Below are positions 37,126 to 45,719 of a DNA stretch of 64,000 nucleotides, piece by piece (position 1 is the stretch's first letter; each line of letters begins with the position of its first letter). A program made the translations under genes and the position numbers. The stretch lies in NCBI GenBank assembly GCA_002507205.1, contig DAZF01000027.1, positions 1-64,000 of the forward strand, in the 5' to 3' direction. Source of the DNA: Methanolobus sp. UBA32. GTDB lineage: Archaea; Halobacteriota; Methanosarcinia; Methanosarcinales; Methanosarcinaceae. A model generated the notes under the pieces. That model did no database searches. It saw only the letters and a list, made by a program, of their open reading frames with translations, and had not been told where the DNA came from.

Positions 37126-38670
37126 AGTGGTGAAATAACGGTAGAGATCAATGGACAGGAACTTAAATTATCAGAAGGTTCAACCCTTGAAGAAGCCATC
37201 AAGGTGTCAAACGCACCTTACAAGAAAGGAACAGCAATTGGAATACTTATTGAAAAAGAGGATCTGAAGTCACAGGCTTCTGTTGAATACCTTGTGAAAA
37301 CATCCAAAGGTGAGTTCAAGATAGAACTTAAGGATGAATCCTCTCTTTCTTCTAAAAGATGGGTATCCCTTTTTAAGGATTTTAATGATATACCCGTTCG
37401 CTGGACGAGCAAAGATGCTCTGGCATTCGGACCGTTCAGCACGGATATGGAACCTGTACGCGGCAGCACTGAGATGGACAGGTTCACTTTGCTTTTTGGT
37501 GCAGGTGGCGGTGATGCTGCAAATACCCATATCATCATAAGCAAGACAAGGCATGCGTCAGAATATGGTGCTCCTGAAGACGGTACATTTGCACGGCTTG
37601 TAAGCGGTAAACATGTTCTGTCTGACCTTGACAGGGGTGACCGGATACTCTCAATAGAAGCTGTGATCGAATGGGAGAAGGCCGGCGAACACATTTCCAC
37701 CACGGACCTTTCACTCAAGCTCGAAAGTGGTTCAAAAATATTCACATATGTTGAGATCGAGATCGACCCCCTGGCTCCGGAAGGCGCAGAGTTCTTCTTT
37801 GCTGTGACAAAGAATGGTACTTTTAACATTGATTTTGTTTCAAGTTCTTTTATATCTGATCATCGCTTCCAGGGTGAACTGGTAGCTTACGAAAATTTCG
37901 AATCACGATCAACAGGGTCTGTTTTTGTCAGAACCGTGGGATATGGTGCAGGGAAACTATACATTTCCACAGATGATCGCACATCATCTATAATGCACTC
38001 TGTCATAGGCCATGTTACAAAGGGAATTGAACTTGCCAGGATGGCACAGAGTGGCCAGAAGATAATGGTGGACTCCATTCCTGAGCCTATAATGTTGCTT
38101 GGTATGACAAATAAGGATGCTGAAGAGGAAATGAGTGCTCTTGGCATTGAGATTTCCAGGGAAGGTTATACTGAAGACACAGGTTTCATTGTTAATCAAA
38201 AACCTGCAACAACTATTGGCATTATGCAGGAAGGGAAGGTCACCGTGCAGGGCGTGGATCCTGAAATGCTTGTGACCATTGAACTTTATGATGATCTTGC
38301 TCCAAAAACACTTGACTTCTTCAGACACGCTGTGGGTCTCCAGTATAATCCGGTTGGCATACTCCCTGTAATGATGACCTATGAGAACACTTATATTTTC
38401 AAATCCGAGAAACCGGCTGAGAAATATAAGGAGATATTCCCTGAGAATGCCCCTAAAAAGACTATTGCAGGGGAGATAGGTGTCACGAACCAGGCCGCAA
38501 AACGAGCCGGTATGATAGGTGTCAAGACCTCTGATGATGATCTTTTCGGACCTACGGGCGAGAGGTTTGCGAACACTAATATCATCGGAAAGATACTTGA
38601 AATTGACAAAGTCAAACATTTCAAGGACGGAGATGTCATGTATATCCTGGAAAGCAGCAAGGGGAAATGA
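37123..38670 (+). CDS. mmp3: Methanogenesis marker protein 3, apparent ACG start
   Basis: A 515-residue protein of the methanogenesis marker 3 family, reported as part of the MCR activation complex. It starts with a beta-grasp-like segment (EITVEINGQELKLSEG). The middle is marker-specific. The C-terminal ~150 residues resemble a cyclophilin-like fold (VTIELYDDLAPKTLDFF, FGPTGERFANTNIIGKI). The first standard in-frame start, a GTG at 37204, would remove the N-terminal domain. The frame is open back to 37102 but holds no ATG, GTG or TTG. An ACG sits 6 bases after a perfect GGAGGAG, so I start there. The gene ends overlapping mmp6. Confidence 0.88.
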   Translation, partial: TSGEITVEINGQELKLSEGSTLEEAIKVSNAPYKKGTAIGILIEKEDLKSQASVEYLVKTSKGEFKIELKDESSLSSKRWVSLFKDFNDIPVRWTSKDALAFGPFSTDMEPVRGSTEMDRFTLLFGAGGGDAANTHIIISKTRHASEYGAPEDGTFARLVSGKHVLSDLDRGDRILSIEAVIEWEKAGEHISTTDLSLKLESGSKIFTYVEIEIDPLAPEGAEFFFAVTKNGTFNIDFVSSSFISDHRFQGELVAYENFESRSTGSVFVRTVGYGAGKLYISTDDRTSSIMHSVIGHVTKGIELARMAQSGQKIMVDSIPEPIMLLGMTNKDAEEEMSALGIEISREGYTEDTGFIVNQKPATTIGIMQEGKVTVQGVDPEMLVTIELYDDLAPKTLDFFRHAVGLQYNPVGILPVMMTYENTYIFKSEKPAEKYKEIFPENAPKKTIAGEIGVTNQAAKRAGMIGVKTSDDDLFGPTGERFANTNIIGKILEIDKVKHFKDGDVMYILESSKGK

Positions 38671-39107
38671 AAATGGCTGAAGGTAATGAAGATGTCATAA
38701 CAAAACTCGTTGTCACCGGTTCAGATAGTGTGTTGCCAATTGATGTTGCTATGCAGATATACGAATCTAATACTGACATTGTCATAAAAGAAACATGTTT
38801 TGGCACCATGGTCACAGGTCCCAGGGATGCTGTGGACAAAGTGGTGAAAGAGGTTGTGGCCCTTGATAAGAACCATATCTTTGTTAAAGAGAGAGGTTTC
38901 CCTCCGGGAGATGAGAGACGTTGCCGTGCTTCCCGTGGTGGCGGGGCAAGGCCTGGTTTCTACTTCCTGAAAGAAGAGTCAATGATGCTTCCAATGATCG
39001 GAAGAGCCCTCGATAAATATGACAAAAACGTCCCTCTCAAGGAGACCGAACACAAGAAACGGCTTGAAGTGAAAGACCTTCAGGATATAATCGAATCCAC
39101 CCAATGA
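38667..39107 (+). CDS. mmp6: Methanogenesis marker protein 6
   Basis: A 146-residue protein of the methanogenesis marker 6 family, found only in methanogens and relatives. It has a compact alpha/beta N-terminus (ITKLVVTGSDSVLPIDVAMQIYE, GTMVTGPRDAVDKVV). A Gly/Arg-rich loop follows (PPGDERRCRASRGGGARPGF). Two cysteines are present. Biochemical role is not established. Its ATG overlaps the mmp3 stop (ATGA) with AGGGG just upstream, so translation is coupled. Next is mmp5 after 9 bp. Confidence 0.9.
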   Translation: MKMAEGNEDVITKLVVTGSDSVLPIDVAMQIYESNTDIVIKETCFGTMVTGPRDAVDKVVKEVVALDKNHIFVKERGFPPGDERRCRASRGGGARPGFYFLKEESMMLPMIGRALDKYDKNVPLKETEHKKRLEVKDLQDIIESTQ

Positions 39108-39116
39108 GGCAATACA

Positions 39117-39578
39117 ATGGCAAAAGTTATCATATACCCTACAAACAGTCTGATCCTTTCTGACCTGGTCCAGAGGTTCGGCCACACACCCATTGCAATG
39201 ATGGAAAAGATCAAGGAAAAGATATCAACTGTTGGTGTAGACTCACCTCCACTGAATATCACCGCAGAAGAACCAAAGCTTGGACTGAAGTATGCGGCTG
39301 TGGAGGTTCCGGCAGGTGTCAGGGGCAGGATGGCTATAGTAGGTCCCATGATCGAACAGGCAGATGCCGGTATCATTGTTGGTGAGAGTCCTATGGCATT
39401 TGGTTGTATGGGCTGTGCCCGTACAAACGAACTGACGAAATTCCTCATAAGGGATCGCGACATGCCACTTCTTGAACTTGATTTCCCGGAATCTGATGAT
39501 GAGGGCCAGGAATTTGTGTACAAGATCGCCGAGTTCCTCAAATCATTGCCTGAAAAAACAGAGGAGGCAACAGAATGA
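39117..39578 (+). CDS. mmp5: Methanogenesis marker protein 5
   Basis: A 153-residue marker 5 protein, again restricted to methanogens and relatives. Segments are [64 protein letters not shown] (broken here at residue 43 for description) and [15 protein letters not shown]. The CMGC pair near residue 102 could bind metal or act in redox, but no role is proven. GAGG precedes the ATG. It overlaps mmp15 by 4 bp (ATGA). Confidence 0.9.
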   Translation: MAKVIIYPTNSLILSDLVQRFGHTPIAMMEKIKEKISTVGVDSPPLNITAEEPKLGLKYAAVEVPAGVRGRMAIVGPMIEQADAGIIVGESPMAFGCMGCARTNELTKFLIRDRDMPLLELDFPESDDEGQEFVYKIAEFLKSLPEKTEEATE

Positions 39579-40816
39579 ACGAGGAAGCTGTTGTAAAAGT
39601 GGCACTTGTGTCATGTGGTTCCGAATATGCCGGTGTACACGGGGAACTGGACTCAGTTGCAGCTAGTGTCAATGCTAAATTAATATATCCTGAGATCGAT
39701 GTGAATGTCCTTGACACAATCGGAAAGGATTTTGGTATAGAGGCTGCAAGTCCTGACCTTCGCCTTATGATGGCAAGGGCCATGGCTGTTGTGGAAGGCA
39801 TCTCAGATGTTGATGGTGTATTCATAACTTCATGCTTCAGATGTGCCGAGGCTGCCATAGTCCGAAATGAAGTGCGTCGCTACATAAACAAGTACTCTAC
39901 TCTCCCTGTTATAAGCTATTCTTTTACAGAGCGTACAACGGCAGCAACCCTGCTGACCCGTATGGAAGCTCTCACTACTATCGCAAGACGCAGGCACCTT
40001 CTTGCAAGAGAGAAGCAAAGCGGACTTACTGCAGGTATTGACTCCGGTTCAACAACCACAAAGGCGGTCATCATGAGGGACAATGAGATCATAGGTTCAG
40101 GATGGGTCCCTACGATCAAGGTAATTGATAGTGCAACAGAAGCTTTCGATCAGGCCCTCGAAGAAGCTGGTGTCAAGCAGGAAGATATCCAGGCAATAGG
40201 TACCACAGGATACGGTCGTTTCCTGGTAGGCGAGCATTTCAATGCCAAACTCATCCAGGAAGAGATTACCGTTAACTCAAAGGGTGCTGTCTATCTTGCA
40301 GGTAAGCAGAAAGGATCTGCAACCGTGATCGACATTGGAGGAATGGACAACAAGGCTATATCCGTGCAAGATGGCATTCCGGGAATGTTCACCATGGGTG
40401 GTATCTGTGCAGGAGCTTCCGGACGTTTCCTTGATATGACTGCAAAAAGGCTTGGTATTGATATTACCGAACTTGGTGCCCTTGCAGTGAAGGGTATGCA
40501 GGACAAGGTCGATATGAACAGTTATTGTATAGTTTTCGGTATCCAGTCTCTTGTTAACTCCCTTGCGAAAGGTTCAACTCCTGAGGATGTGGCTGCTGCT
40601 GCATGTCACAGTGTGGTGGAACAGATATTCGAACAGCAACTACAGGAAGTCGATGTAAAGGAACCATTGATCCTTGTAGGTGGTTCTTCTTTGATAGAGG
40701 GTGTTCCAAAAGCTCTTGGTGAGTTGCTCAAGATCAATGTACTTGTTCCTCCGAAATCTCATCTGATAGGTGCGGTAGGAAGTGCTTTACTTGCATCAGG
40801 ATACGTGGAGGAGTAA
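39575..40816 (+). CDS. mmp15: Methanogenesis marker protein 15 (BadF/HgdC-type ATPase)
   Basis: A 413-residue protein. The C-terminal ~270 residues are an ASKHA-fold ATPase like dehydratase activator Hgd[15 protein letters not shown] (phosphate 1), [36 protein letters not shown] (containing the Cys expected to ligate a shared [4Fe-4S] cluster) and [12 protein letters not shown]. Such enzymes drive ATP-gated low-potential electron transfer, apt for setting Ni(I) in F430. The N-terminal ~140 residues are marker-specific with an SCFRCAEAA motif. GAGGAGG lies 7 bases before the ATG. Confidence 0.93.
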   Translation: MNEEAVVKVALVSCGSEYAGVHGELDSVAASVNAKLIYPEIDVNVLDTIGKDFGIEAASPDLRLMMARAMAVVEGISDVDGVFITSCFRCAEAAIVRNEVRRYINKYSTLPVISYSFTERTTAATLLTRMEALTTIARRRHLLAREKQSGLTAGIDSGSTTTKAVIMRDNEIIGSGWVPTIKVIDSATEAFDQALEEAGVKQEDIQAIGTTGYGRFLVGEHFNAKLIQEEITVNSKGAVYLAGKQKGSATVIDIGGMDNKAISVQDGIPGMFTMGGICAGASGRFLDMTAKRLGIDITELGALAVKGMQDKVDMNSYCIVFGIQSLVNSLAKGSTPEDVAAAACHSVVEQIFEQQLQEVDVKEPLILVGGSSLIEGVPKALGELLKINVLVPPKSHLIGAVGSALLASGYVEE

Positions 40817-40821
40817 TTCTT

Positions 40822-41418
40822 ATGGAAGCTCTTGAGACTTTCATTGTAGAGTCCACTGTTCAGGAGGAAGGTGAGGCATACAGGAGCATAGTCTCTGATA
40901 TCATTACAGAACTGGTGCTTGGTGGTGCTATCGGAAGGATAAAGGTTGTTGTAAGGCCGGAGGATTCACTTTACCAGATGGCCATTATTTTAAGGGGCAG
41001 CCAGCCAACTGTTAAAGTATCTGATATCGGAAGCGTTGAAATTGGCAACATAGCAAAAAAAGAGGTAAAAATCTCCCTGACCGAAGAAAAATATTTACCC
41101 GATCTGCTTGAAATGCTATGGGCAAGGTATGGGCGCACAAAGGTCTACCAGCCCGAGAGAAAGACACTTATCATGAATGCAGAAAACCCTTCTGCTGAGA
41201 TAGAGTTCCTTAAGGATATGGTAGTTGCAGATCCCCGCCGTACACTCCTGTCAAGGTTGGTGGAAATGGCTATAAGGTCTACACCCGAGGGGTTCAGGGT
41301 GCGCTATCATTCAATGGATGAAAACAGGTTCGTCTTCGTGGCAAGCGAGGATACCCTGAAACCCGAATGGATACAGGAAGCGCATCAGATGGTCACAGAA
41401 CTCATGGAGGAGAAATAA
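40822..41418 (+). CDS. mmp17: Methanogenesis marker protein 17
   Basis: A 198-residue marker 17 protein, reported as a subunit of the MCR activation complex. It is alpha/beta with no cysteine and no membrane segment: ETFIVESTVQEEGEAYRSIV, GRIKVVVRPEDSLYQMAI and LLEMLWARYGRTKVYQPERK. GGAGGAG precedes the ATG by 8 bases. Its stop shares bases with the mmp7 start (TAATG), giving coupled translation and, presumably, equal amounts of the two proteins. Confidence 0.92.
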   Translation: MEALETFIVESTVQEEGEAYRSIVSDIITELVLGGAIGRIKVVVRPEDSLYQMAIILRGSQPTVKVSDIGSVEIGNIAKKEVKISLTEEKYLPDLLEMLWARYGRTKVYQPERKTLIMNAENPSAEIEFLKDMVVADPRRTLLSRLVEMAIRSTPEGFRVRYHSMDENRFVFVASEDTLKPEWIQEAHQMVTELMEEK

Positions 41419-42356
41419 TGGCAGCGATACTGGAGCCATACATCTATGAGGGTGGTATACACAAGCACTCTCTGCTCACAGAACTTCTGGAGGACCTTGG
41501 GGGTTATCTTATTCAGAAAGTCCCTGCAGCCACAGAGGTCACACTTGTCATGCTGATACCCAGGGATGATGTCCACCTTATCGAAGAGCTGGGAAAGAAG
41601 CTTCTGGGTAAACTCACCCGTGCACCACTTACAGGTACTGAGATAGCCGTAGTATCCCCTACACTTGCATCCCACCATCTTCCGCACTCTGCATGTGATG
41701 TTGCGGAATATCTGCGCAGGGGCGGTGCCAATACGAATATGATAGGACTTGCAAGAGGTATGGGTAGAAGGGTTTCTCTTTCTGACAACTATGAAAGGAA
41801 GCTCATCAATGAACATGACCTTGCAGTTTTTTCTTTTGGTACCTTCAGTGATTGTATAAAGAACAAGAAACCAAAATTGCTGGAAGGTGTAACTGTTCCC
41901 AAGATCGTTGCAGGGGGACCTCGCGACCTTAAGACCGAAGACGTTGCAAATGCTGACCTGTATATCGGTGGCATCGGCAGGGTTGCCCATCGTATGAGGA
42001 AAAGCGGTGAACTGGACTCACTTGACGTTATGACAGAGAAGATTGTTGAAGTAGTTGAAAAGATGCGTGAGGATGTTGCAAAGGACCCTCTTGCCGTACT
42101 GCCTGCAAGGGTCATGAAAGAGGTCCATGAGCAGATCCCTGAGATATTCAATGTGCTTTCACCTGCTCCGGTAACGCTTCAGCTTGACGGCTTGCGTGTG
42201 AAACTTCCATATGAGGAGTTCCACGAAAAAGTTGAGAACCTTGAGTTCGATGAGGGTTTAAGACTATCTGATATGGCTGTCATCACCCAGTCAAAGATGA
42301 AAAATTATATATTGGTCAAGATCAAACGAGAATCTGAGGTAGGATTTACTGCTTAA
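41418..42356 (+). CDS. mmp7: Methanogenesis marker protein 7
   Basis: A 312-residue marker 7 protein, reported in the MCR activation complex, where it is linked to metal-cluster binding. Recognisable segments are MAAILEPYIYEGGIHKHSLL, HHLPHSACDVAEYLRRGG, DLAVFSFGTFSDCIKNKKP and VPKIVAGGPRDLKTEDV. The ATG overlaps the mmp17 stop and has GGAGG before it. An upstream in-frame start inside mmp17 is less likely. The operon probably continues into the AhpD-like gene 30 bp later. Confidence 0.92.
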   Translation: MAAILEPYIYEGGIHKHSLLTELLEDLGGYLIQKVPAATEVTLVMLIPRDDVHLIEELGKKLLGKLTRAPLTGTEIAVVSPTLASHHLPHSACDVAEYLRRGGANTNMIGLARGMGRRVSLSDNYERKLINEHDLAVFSFGTFSDCIKNKKPKLLEGVTVPKIVAGGPRDLKTEDVANADLYIGGIGRVAHRMRKSGELDSLDVMTEKIVEVVEKMREDVAKDPLAVLPARVMKEVHEQIPEIFNVLSPAPVTLQLDGLRVKLPYEEFHEKVENLEFDEGLRLSDMAVITQSKMKNYILVKIKRESEVGFTA

Positions 42357-42386
42357 TACTGGCTACTATTAATTCATGTGGTTATT

Positions 42387-42851
42387 ATGGATCTAAAAAG
42401 AATAAAAGAGATTCTCGACAAGGAGCCTGAAGAGGCAGTCGAAGATATTCTGGCAGATGTCGAGAAACGATATGGTGAAATTCCGTACATAATCAACTTC
42501 ATGAAAGATATGCCGGAACTTTTCATATCACGCATGATCTATGAGAACAGTGTCATGCGCGAGTTCAAACGCATGGACCCGAAGACTGTGGAACTTATCT
42601 GCATAGCTGTGGCTTCTGCCCTCAGATGTGAACATTGTATGAAGACTCATGTGAGGGTTGCTAAACGGCTTGGTGTTTCCAGGGAAGAGATATTCGATTC
42701 GATTCTCATAGCAAGCACCATTTCAACGGCTGCTGTCCTTGCAGAAGGTACACGTTCTGTGGATGCGGAGTTCAGTGAATCCGGCGCAGGAATAGCCAGC
42801 TCTAATTGCGCTATATGTAATATCAATTCGGAACTTCCCGAAGAGGATTAA
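42387..42851 (+). CDS. AhpD-like carboxymuconolactone decarboxylase family protein
   Basis: A 154-residue all-alpha protein with the AhpD fold. The redox motif ALRCEHCMKTHV (CxxC-x-x-H) is intact, so a thiol peroxidase or disulfide function is likely. PKTVELICIAVASAL before it is typical. The C-terminus adds an unusual CAICNINSELPEED tail with another CxxC. The ATG is preferred to a GTG three codons earlier. It follows mmp7 by 30 bp on the same strand. It may protect or assist oxygen-sensitive MCR activation, but that is inference. Confidence 0.85.
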   Translation: MDLKRIKEILDKEPEEAVEDILADVEKRYGEIPYIINFMKDMPELFISRMIYENSVMREFKRMDPKTVELICIAVASALRCEHCMKTHVRVAKRLGVSREEIFDSILIASTISTAAVLAEGTRSVDAEFSESGAGIASSNCAICNINSELPEED

Positions 42852-42860
42852 AAAAAGAAA

Positions 42861-43784
42861 TTAATAAAAGGGTGAGCCTGAAACAAGGACACCCACGATA
42901 TATCCCAGTATCACACCACTGTTCAGGAATGGTAATCCTGCCTGTGGCTTTCCTTTCATTACAAGTATGCTCAGTGCTACAAATCCTATGATCGTTCCTA
43001 TCATTGCACCGAGAGCAGGGTATGATATGAATCCTATGAAGTTCATTGCTTCATACTTCTGAACAAGGAAGACGTTTGCAGATACTACCAGAATGGTTGG
43101 CATTATGGCATCCCCAAGTCCCATGAAGAAAGCCTCTCTTTCCTGTCCATCTTCTTTTTTGAACGAGTCCTCGATGAATGAGTATCTCATGTGTTTTGGG
43201 ATTATGAACAGTATGGGAAGACGCAGGTCCATAACTCCTTCTGCAAGGTCTATCATGTGTTTTGTCTTGTAAACGGATATTGCATCATATATTGCAAGCA
43301 ATGACAGAAGTACAAGCACCGGCAGAATGGATAGTGAGATTCCGAAGATGGCGCTGGCTCCTGCTCCTATTATAAGTCCGATTGTGTTGATAACATACCA
43401 TTCCGGGAACTTGTAGAGCACTATTGTAAGGACGGCTGCCAACAGGCCGGACACAATATTGTTTGTCATTATTGACACATCTGCAAGGGACAGCAAAGCG
43501 TAGAACACATAGTACATGGTTGCTCCCACTGCAAGCAATATGACGAGCTGTATTACCCATTGCATATTCCTTTTAATTGCCATCAGCAAGAGAAACGTGA
43601 ATACAAGGATGACTCCTATGTAGTAGATAGCGTTTGCAGTTGAATCCGGGTCTTCAAATGCCTGCATATCGTTTGCACTCATAGGTGTAGCCAAAAGCAG
43701 TGCTGTAATCTGTACTACCAATATTATGCCTGCCATCACAAGCATCGGCGCATAATCTTTAAAACCTGTCTTTTCAGAACTCAA
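42861..43784 (-). CDS. Presenilin/signal-peptide-peptidase family aspartyl protease (PSH)
   Basis: A 307-residue protein with nine predicted membrane helices and all active-site motifs of intramembrane aspartyl proteases: YD at 166-167, GLGD at 222-225 and PAL at 256-258. Archaeal homologues (PSH) cleave membrane segments of stub proteins. The substrate here is unknown. It converges on the AhpD-like gene with a 9-bp gap and is divergent from a small membrane protein gene across a 143-bp, extremely AT-rich promoter region. Confidence 0.9.
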   Translation of the reverse strand: MSSEKTGFKDYAPMLVMAGIILVVQITALLLATPMSANDMQAFEDPDSTANAIYYIGVILVFTFLLLMAIKRNMQWVIQLVILLAVGATMYYVFYALLSLADVSIMTNNIVSGLLAAVLTIVLYKFPEWYVINTIGLIIGAGASAIFGISLSILPVLVLLSLLAIYDAISVYKTKHMIDLAEGVMDLRLPILFIIPKHMRYSFIEDSFKKEDGQEREAFFMGLGDAIMPTILVVSANVFLVQKYEAMNFIGFISYPALGAMIGTIIGFVALSILVMKGKPQAGLPFLNSGVILGYIVGVLVSGSPFY

Positions 43785-43927
43785 AACTGCAACTCCAAAT
43801 ATATAAATTACCGAATATTATTTAAATATATTAAATGTTTAATCACTATTTAAGATATTCTCTTTTAAAAAAATAGAGTTAAATAATATAAATAGCAAAA
43901 AGCCAATATTAGCAATGAGGGAACAGA

Positions 43928-44251
43928 ATGGAAATCAGGGAAATAATATTTTCAGTTGTAATGGTTGTATCTTCCTTTGTATTAACCTATGAATGGCTTG
44001 GAAGATTTAAATACAGTCCGGCAAATGCCTTGATCATACTGTCAGCTATGGTTATGGTAGGAGCACTGGCTGGCATGATCCTGTTGGTTGACATGCGCCT
44101 TCGTAAGATAGACCATATGCTTGAGGCAAAGGAGCGTTCTTTAAGAATCAATATTCAGAGTGTGGAGAACAATCTGGATTCCAGGGTAAATGAGGTTCTT
44201 TTGAGAATGGACGACATAATCGCCTCCATGGACAGAACAAGATATAGGTGA
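43928..44251 (+). CDS. Small membrane protein with C-terminal coiled coil
   Basis: A 107-residue protein: two membrane helices (IIFSVVMVVSSFVLTYEWL and ALIILSAMVMVGALAGMILLV) followed by a charged, probably coiled-coil segment (LRKIDHMLEAKERSLRINIQSVENNLDSRVNEVLLRM). No named family recognised. GAGGGA lies before the ATG. It is divergent from the presenilin-like protease and could be a partner or substrate, but nothing in sequence shows that. Confidence 0.72.
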   Translation: MEIREIIFSVVMVVSSFVLTYEWLGRFKYSPANALIILSAMVMVGALAGMILLVDMRLRKIDHMLEAKERSLRINIQSVENNLDSRVNEVLLRMDDIIASMDRTRYR

Positions 44252-44348
44252 TATTATATTTACAATGCCATTCGACATCCCGAAAACCATATTAACTAGG
44301 CTGTAGTAGAATGATGAGAAATATTTTCCATCTATAAGAGGTGCGTAT

Positions 44349-44663
44349 ATGCGCATTAATTTAGAACCAATAGGTATCATAAAAAAAGCAGGGAAATGTT
44401 CCGAGATTCTCATCTATTCTGATTTTGAGCAGCTTGTAAAGAACATGATGTCAAAGTTAGGCAAGAATGATGATGATCAGCATAATCTCGTGATCATTCA
44501 CAAAAATAAAGATCCAAATGACCTCCACCAGGTGAAGGTCACTAAGACGCATTTCATTGACAGGGTAGGAAATATCCTCAAAGTAGGAAAAATAGATGCA
44601 AACGATGATTCCGTCATTGATGTAAGACTCGAATGCAATGGATTTATAACAAGTGAAGCCTGA
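44349..44663 (+). CDS. Conserved-looking hypothetical protein
   Basis: A 104-residue soluble protein beginning MRINLEPIGIIKKAGKCSEILIYSDFEQLV. It has an alpha/beta pattern with a hydrophilic middle (GKNDDDQHNLVIIHKNKDPNDLHQ) and ends in beta strands (VGKIDANDDSVIDVRLECNG). The opening resembles small RNA-modification domains such as TrmO, but the match is short and I do not assign a family. AGAGGTG lies 7 bases before the ATG. FEN1 starts 34 bp after its stop, so the two may be cotranscribed. Confidence 0.7.
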   Translation: MRINLEPIGIIKKAGKCSEILIYSDFEQLVKNMMSKLGKNDDDQHNLVIIHKNKDPNDLHQVKVTKTHFIDRVGNILKVGKIDANDDSVIDVRLECNGFITSEA

Positions 44664-44697
44664 ATCAGGGCTTTTACTGACTCAAATATGATTTTAC

Positions 44698-45714
44698 ATG
44701 GGTGTTGATATAGGAGATCTCCTTCAGAGGAGCACGATCGAGGTATCTGACCTTTCTTTAGATATAGTAGCGATAGACGCTTTTAACACACTTTACCAAT
44801 TCTTAAGTATTATCCGGCAGAGGGATGGCACTCCCCTCAAGGATTCGCAGGGTAATGTCACGTCACATCTGTCCGGCATCCTCTACAGGATGACCAACAT
44901 TGTAGAAGCAGGAGTGAAACCTGTATTTGTTTTTGATGGCAAGCCCCCTGAGTGGAAATCATCCACTATCCGCAAGCGCACCGAAATCCGTGAAAATGCA
45001 AAGGTCAAATGGGCGGAGGCAAAGGAAAAGGGGCTTGCAGAAGAGGCATATAAGTATGCTCAGGCATCTTCAAAGGTTGATGCAACTATTGTTGATGATT
45101 CAAAGAAACTACTCACTGCCATGGGTATTCCTTTTGTGGATGCTCCGTCAGAAGGTGAGGCCCAGGCAGCTTATATGGTGAGAAAAGGTGATGCTGATAA
45201 GATCGCATCACAGGATTATGATTCATTGCTTTTCGGTTCTCCGCTGGTCGTCAGGAACCTTACGGTGTCCGGTAAAAGAAAACTGCCGAAGAAGAACATC
45301 TACGTGGATGTAAAACCTGAAGTTATCAATCTTAAGGAAAACCTGGATGAGCTTGGAATAAACCATTCCCAGCTTATCGATATTGCTCTTTGTGTGGGTA
45401 CTGACTATAATGAGGGACTTGAGGGAGTTGGTCCCAAAACAGCCCTTAAACTCATCAGGGAACATGAGACCATAGAAAACGTACTGAAGGCAAAGGATCT
45501 GGAGATTCCTAATCTTGAAGATATCAAGGAGTTCTTCAAATCTCCTGATGTGACTGATGATTATTCTCTGAAATGGAACAAACCTGATTCAGAAGCAGTA
45601 ATCTCTTTCCTCTGCGGTGAACATGATTTCTCAGAGGACAGGGTTACAAAGGCTCTGGAACGCCTCGAAGCTTCATCCGGAAGCGGCCAGAGCACTCTTG
45701 ACAAGTGGTTCTAG
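44698..45714 (+). CDS. fen: Flap endonuclease 1
   Basis: It cleaves 5' flaps during Okazaki-fragment maturation and repair. All acidic metal-binding blocks are present: [44 protein letters not shown] and [22 protein letters not shown] (helix-two-turn-helix DNA-binding). The C-terminus QSTLDKWF is a PIP box for PCNA. At 338 residues it is standard for archaea. The ATG start is MGVDIGDLL. It converges with gpmI, stops 6 bp apart. Confidence 0.97.
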   Translation: MGVDIGDLLQRSTIEVSDLSLDIVAIDAFNTLYQFLSIIRQRDGTPLKDSQGNVTSHLSGILYRMTNIVEAGVKPVFVFDGKPPEWKSSTIRKRTEIRENAKVKWAEAKEKGLAEEAYKYAQASSKVDATIVDDSKKLLTAMGIPFVDAPSEGEAQAAYMVRKGDADKIASQDYDSLLFGSPLVVRNLTVSGKRKLPKKNIYVDVKPEVINLKENLDELGINHSQLIDIALCVGTDYNEGLEGVGPKTALKLIREHETIENVLKAKDLEIPNLEDIKEFFKSPDVTDDYSLKWNKPDSEAVISFLCGEHDFSEDRVTKALERLEASSGSGQSTLDKWF

Positions 45715-45719
45715 TCCTG

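Noticed and set aside
37118-37140. A definite frameshift in mmp3 (TTG or GTG start with a lost A)
   Set aside because: Possible, but the ACG codon needs no indel and has better SD spacing, so the frameshift is kept only as an alternative.
37984-38619. 211-residue minus-strand frame inside mmp3
   Set aside because: Antisense shadow of a marker protein with a recognisable cyclophilin-like domain; no independent motif.
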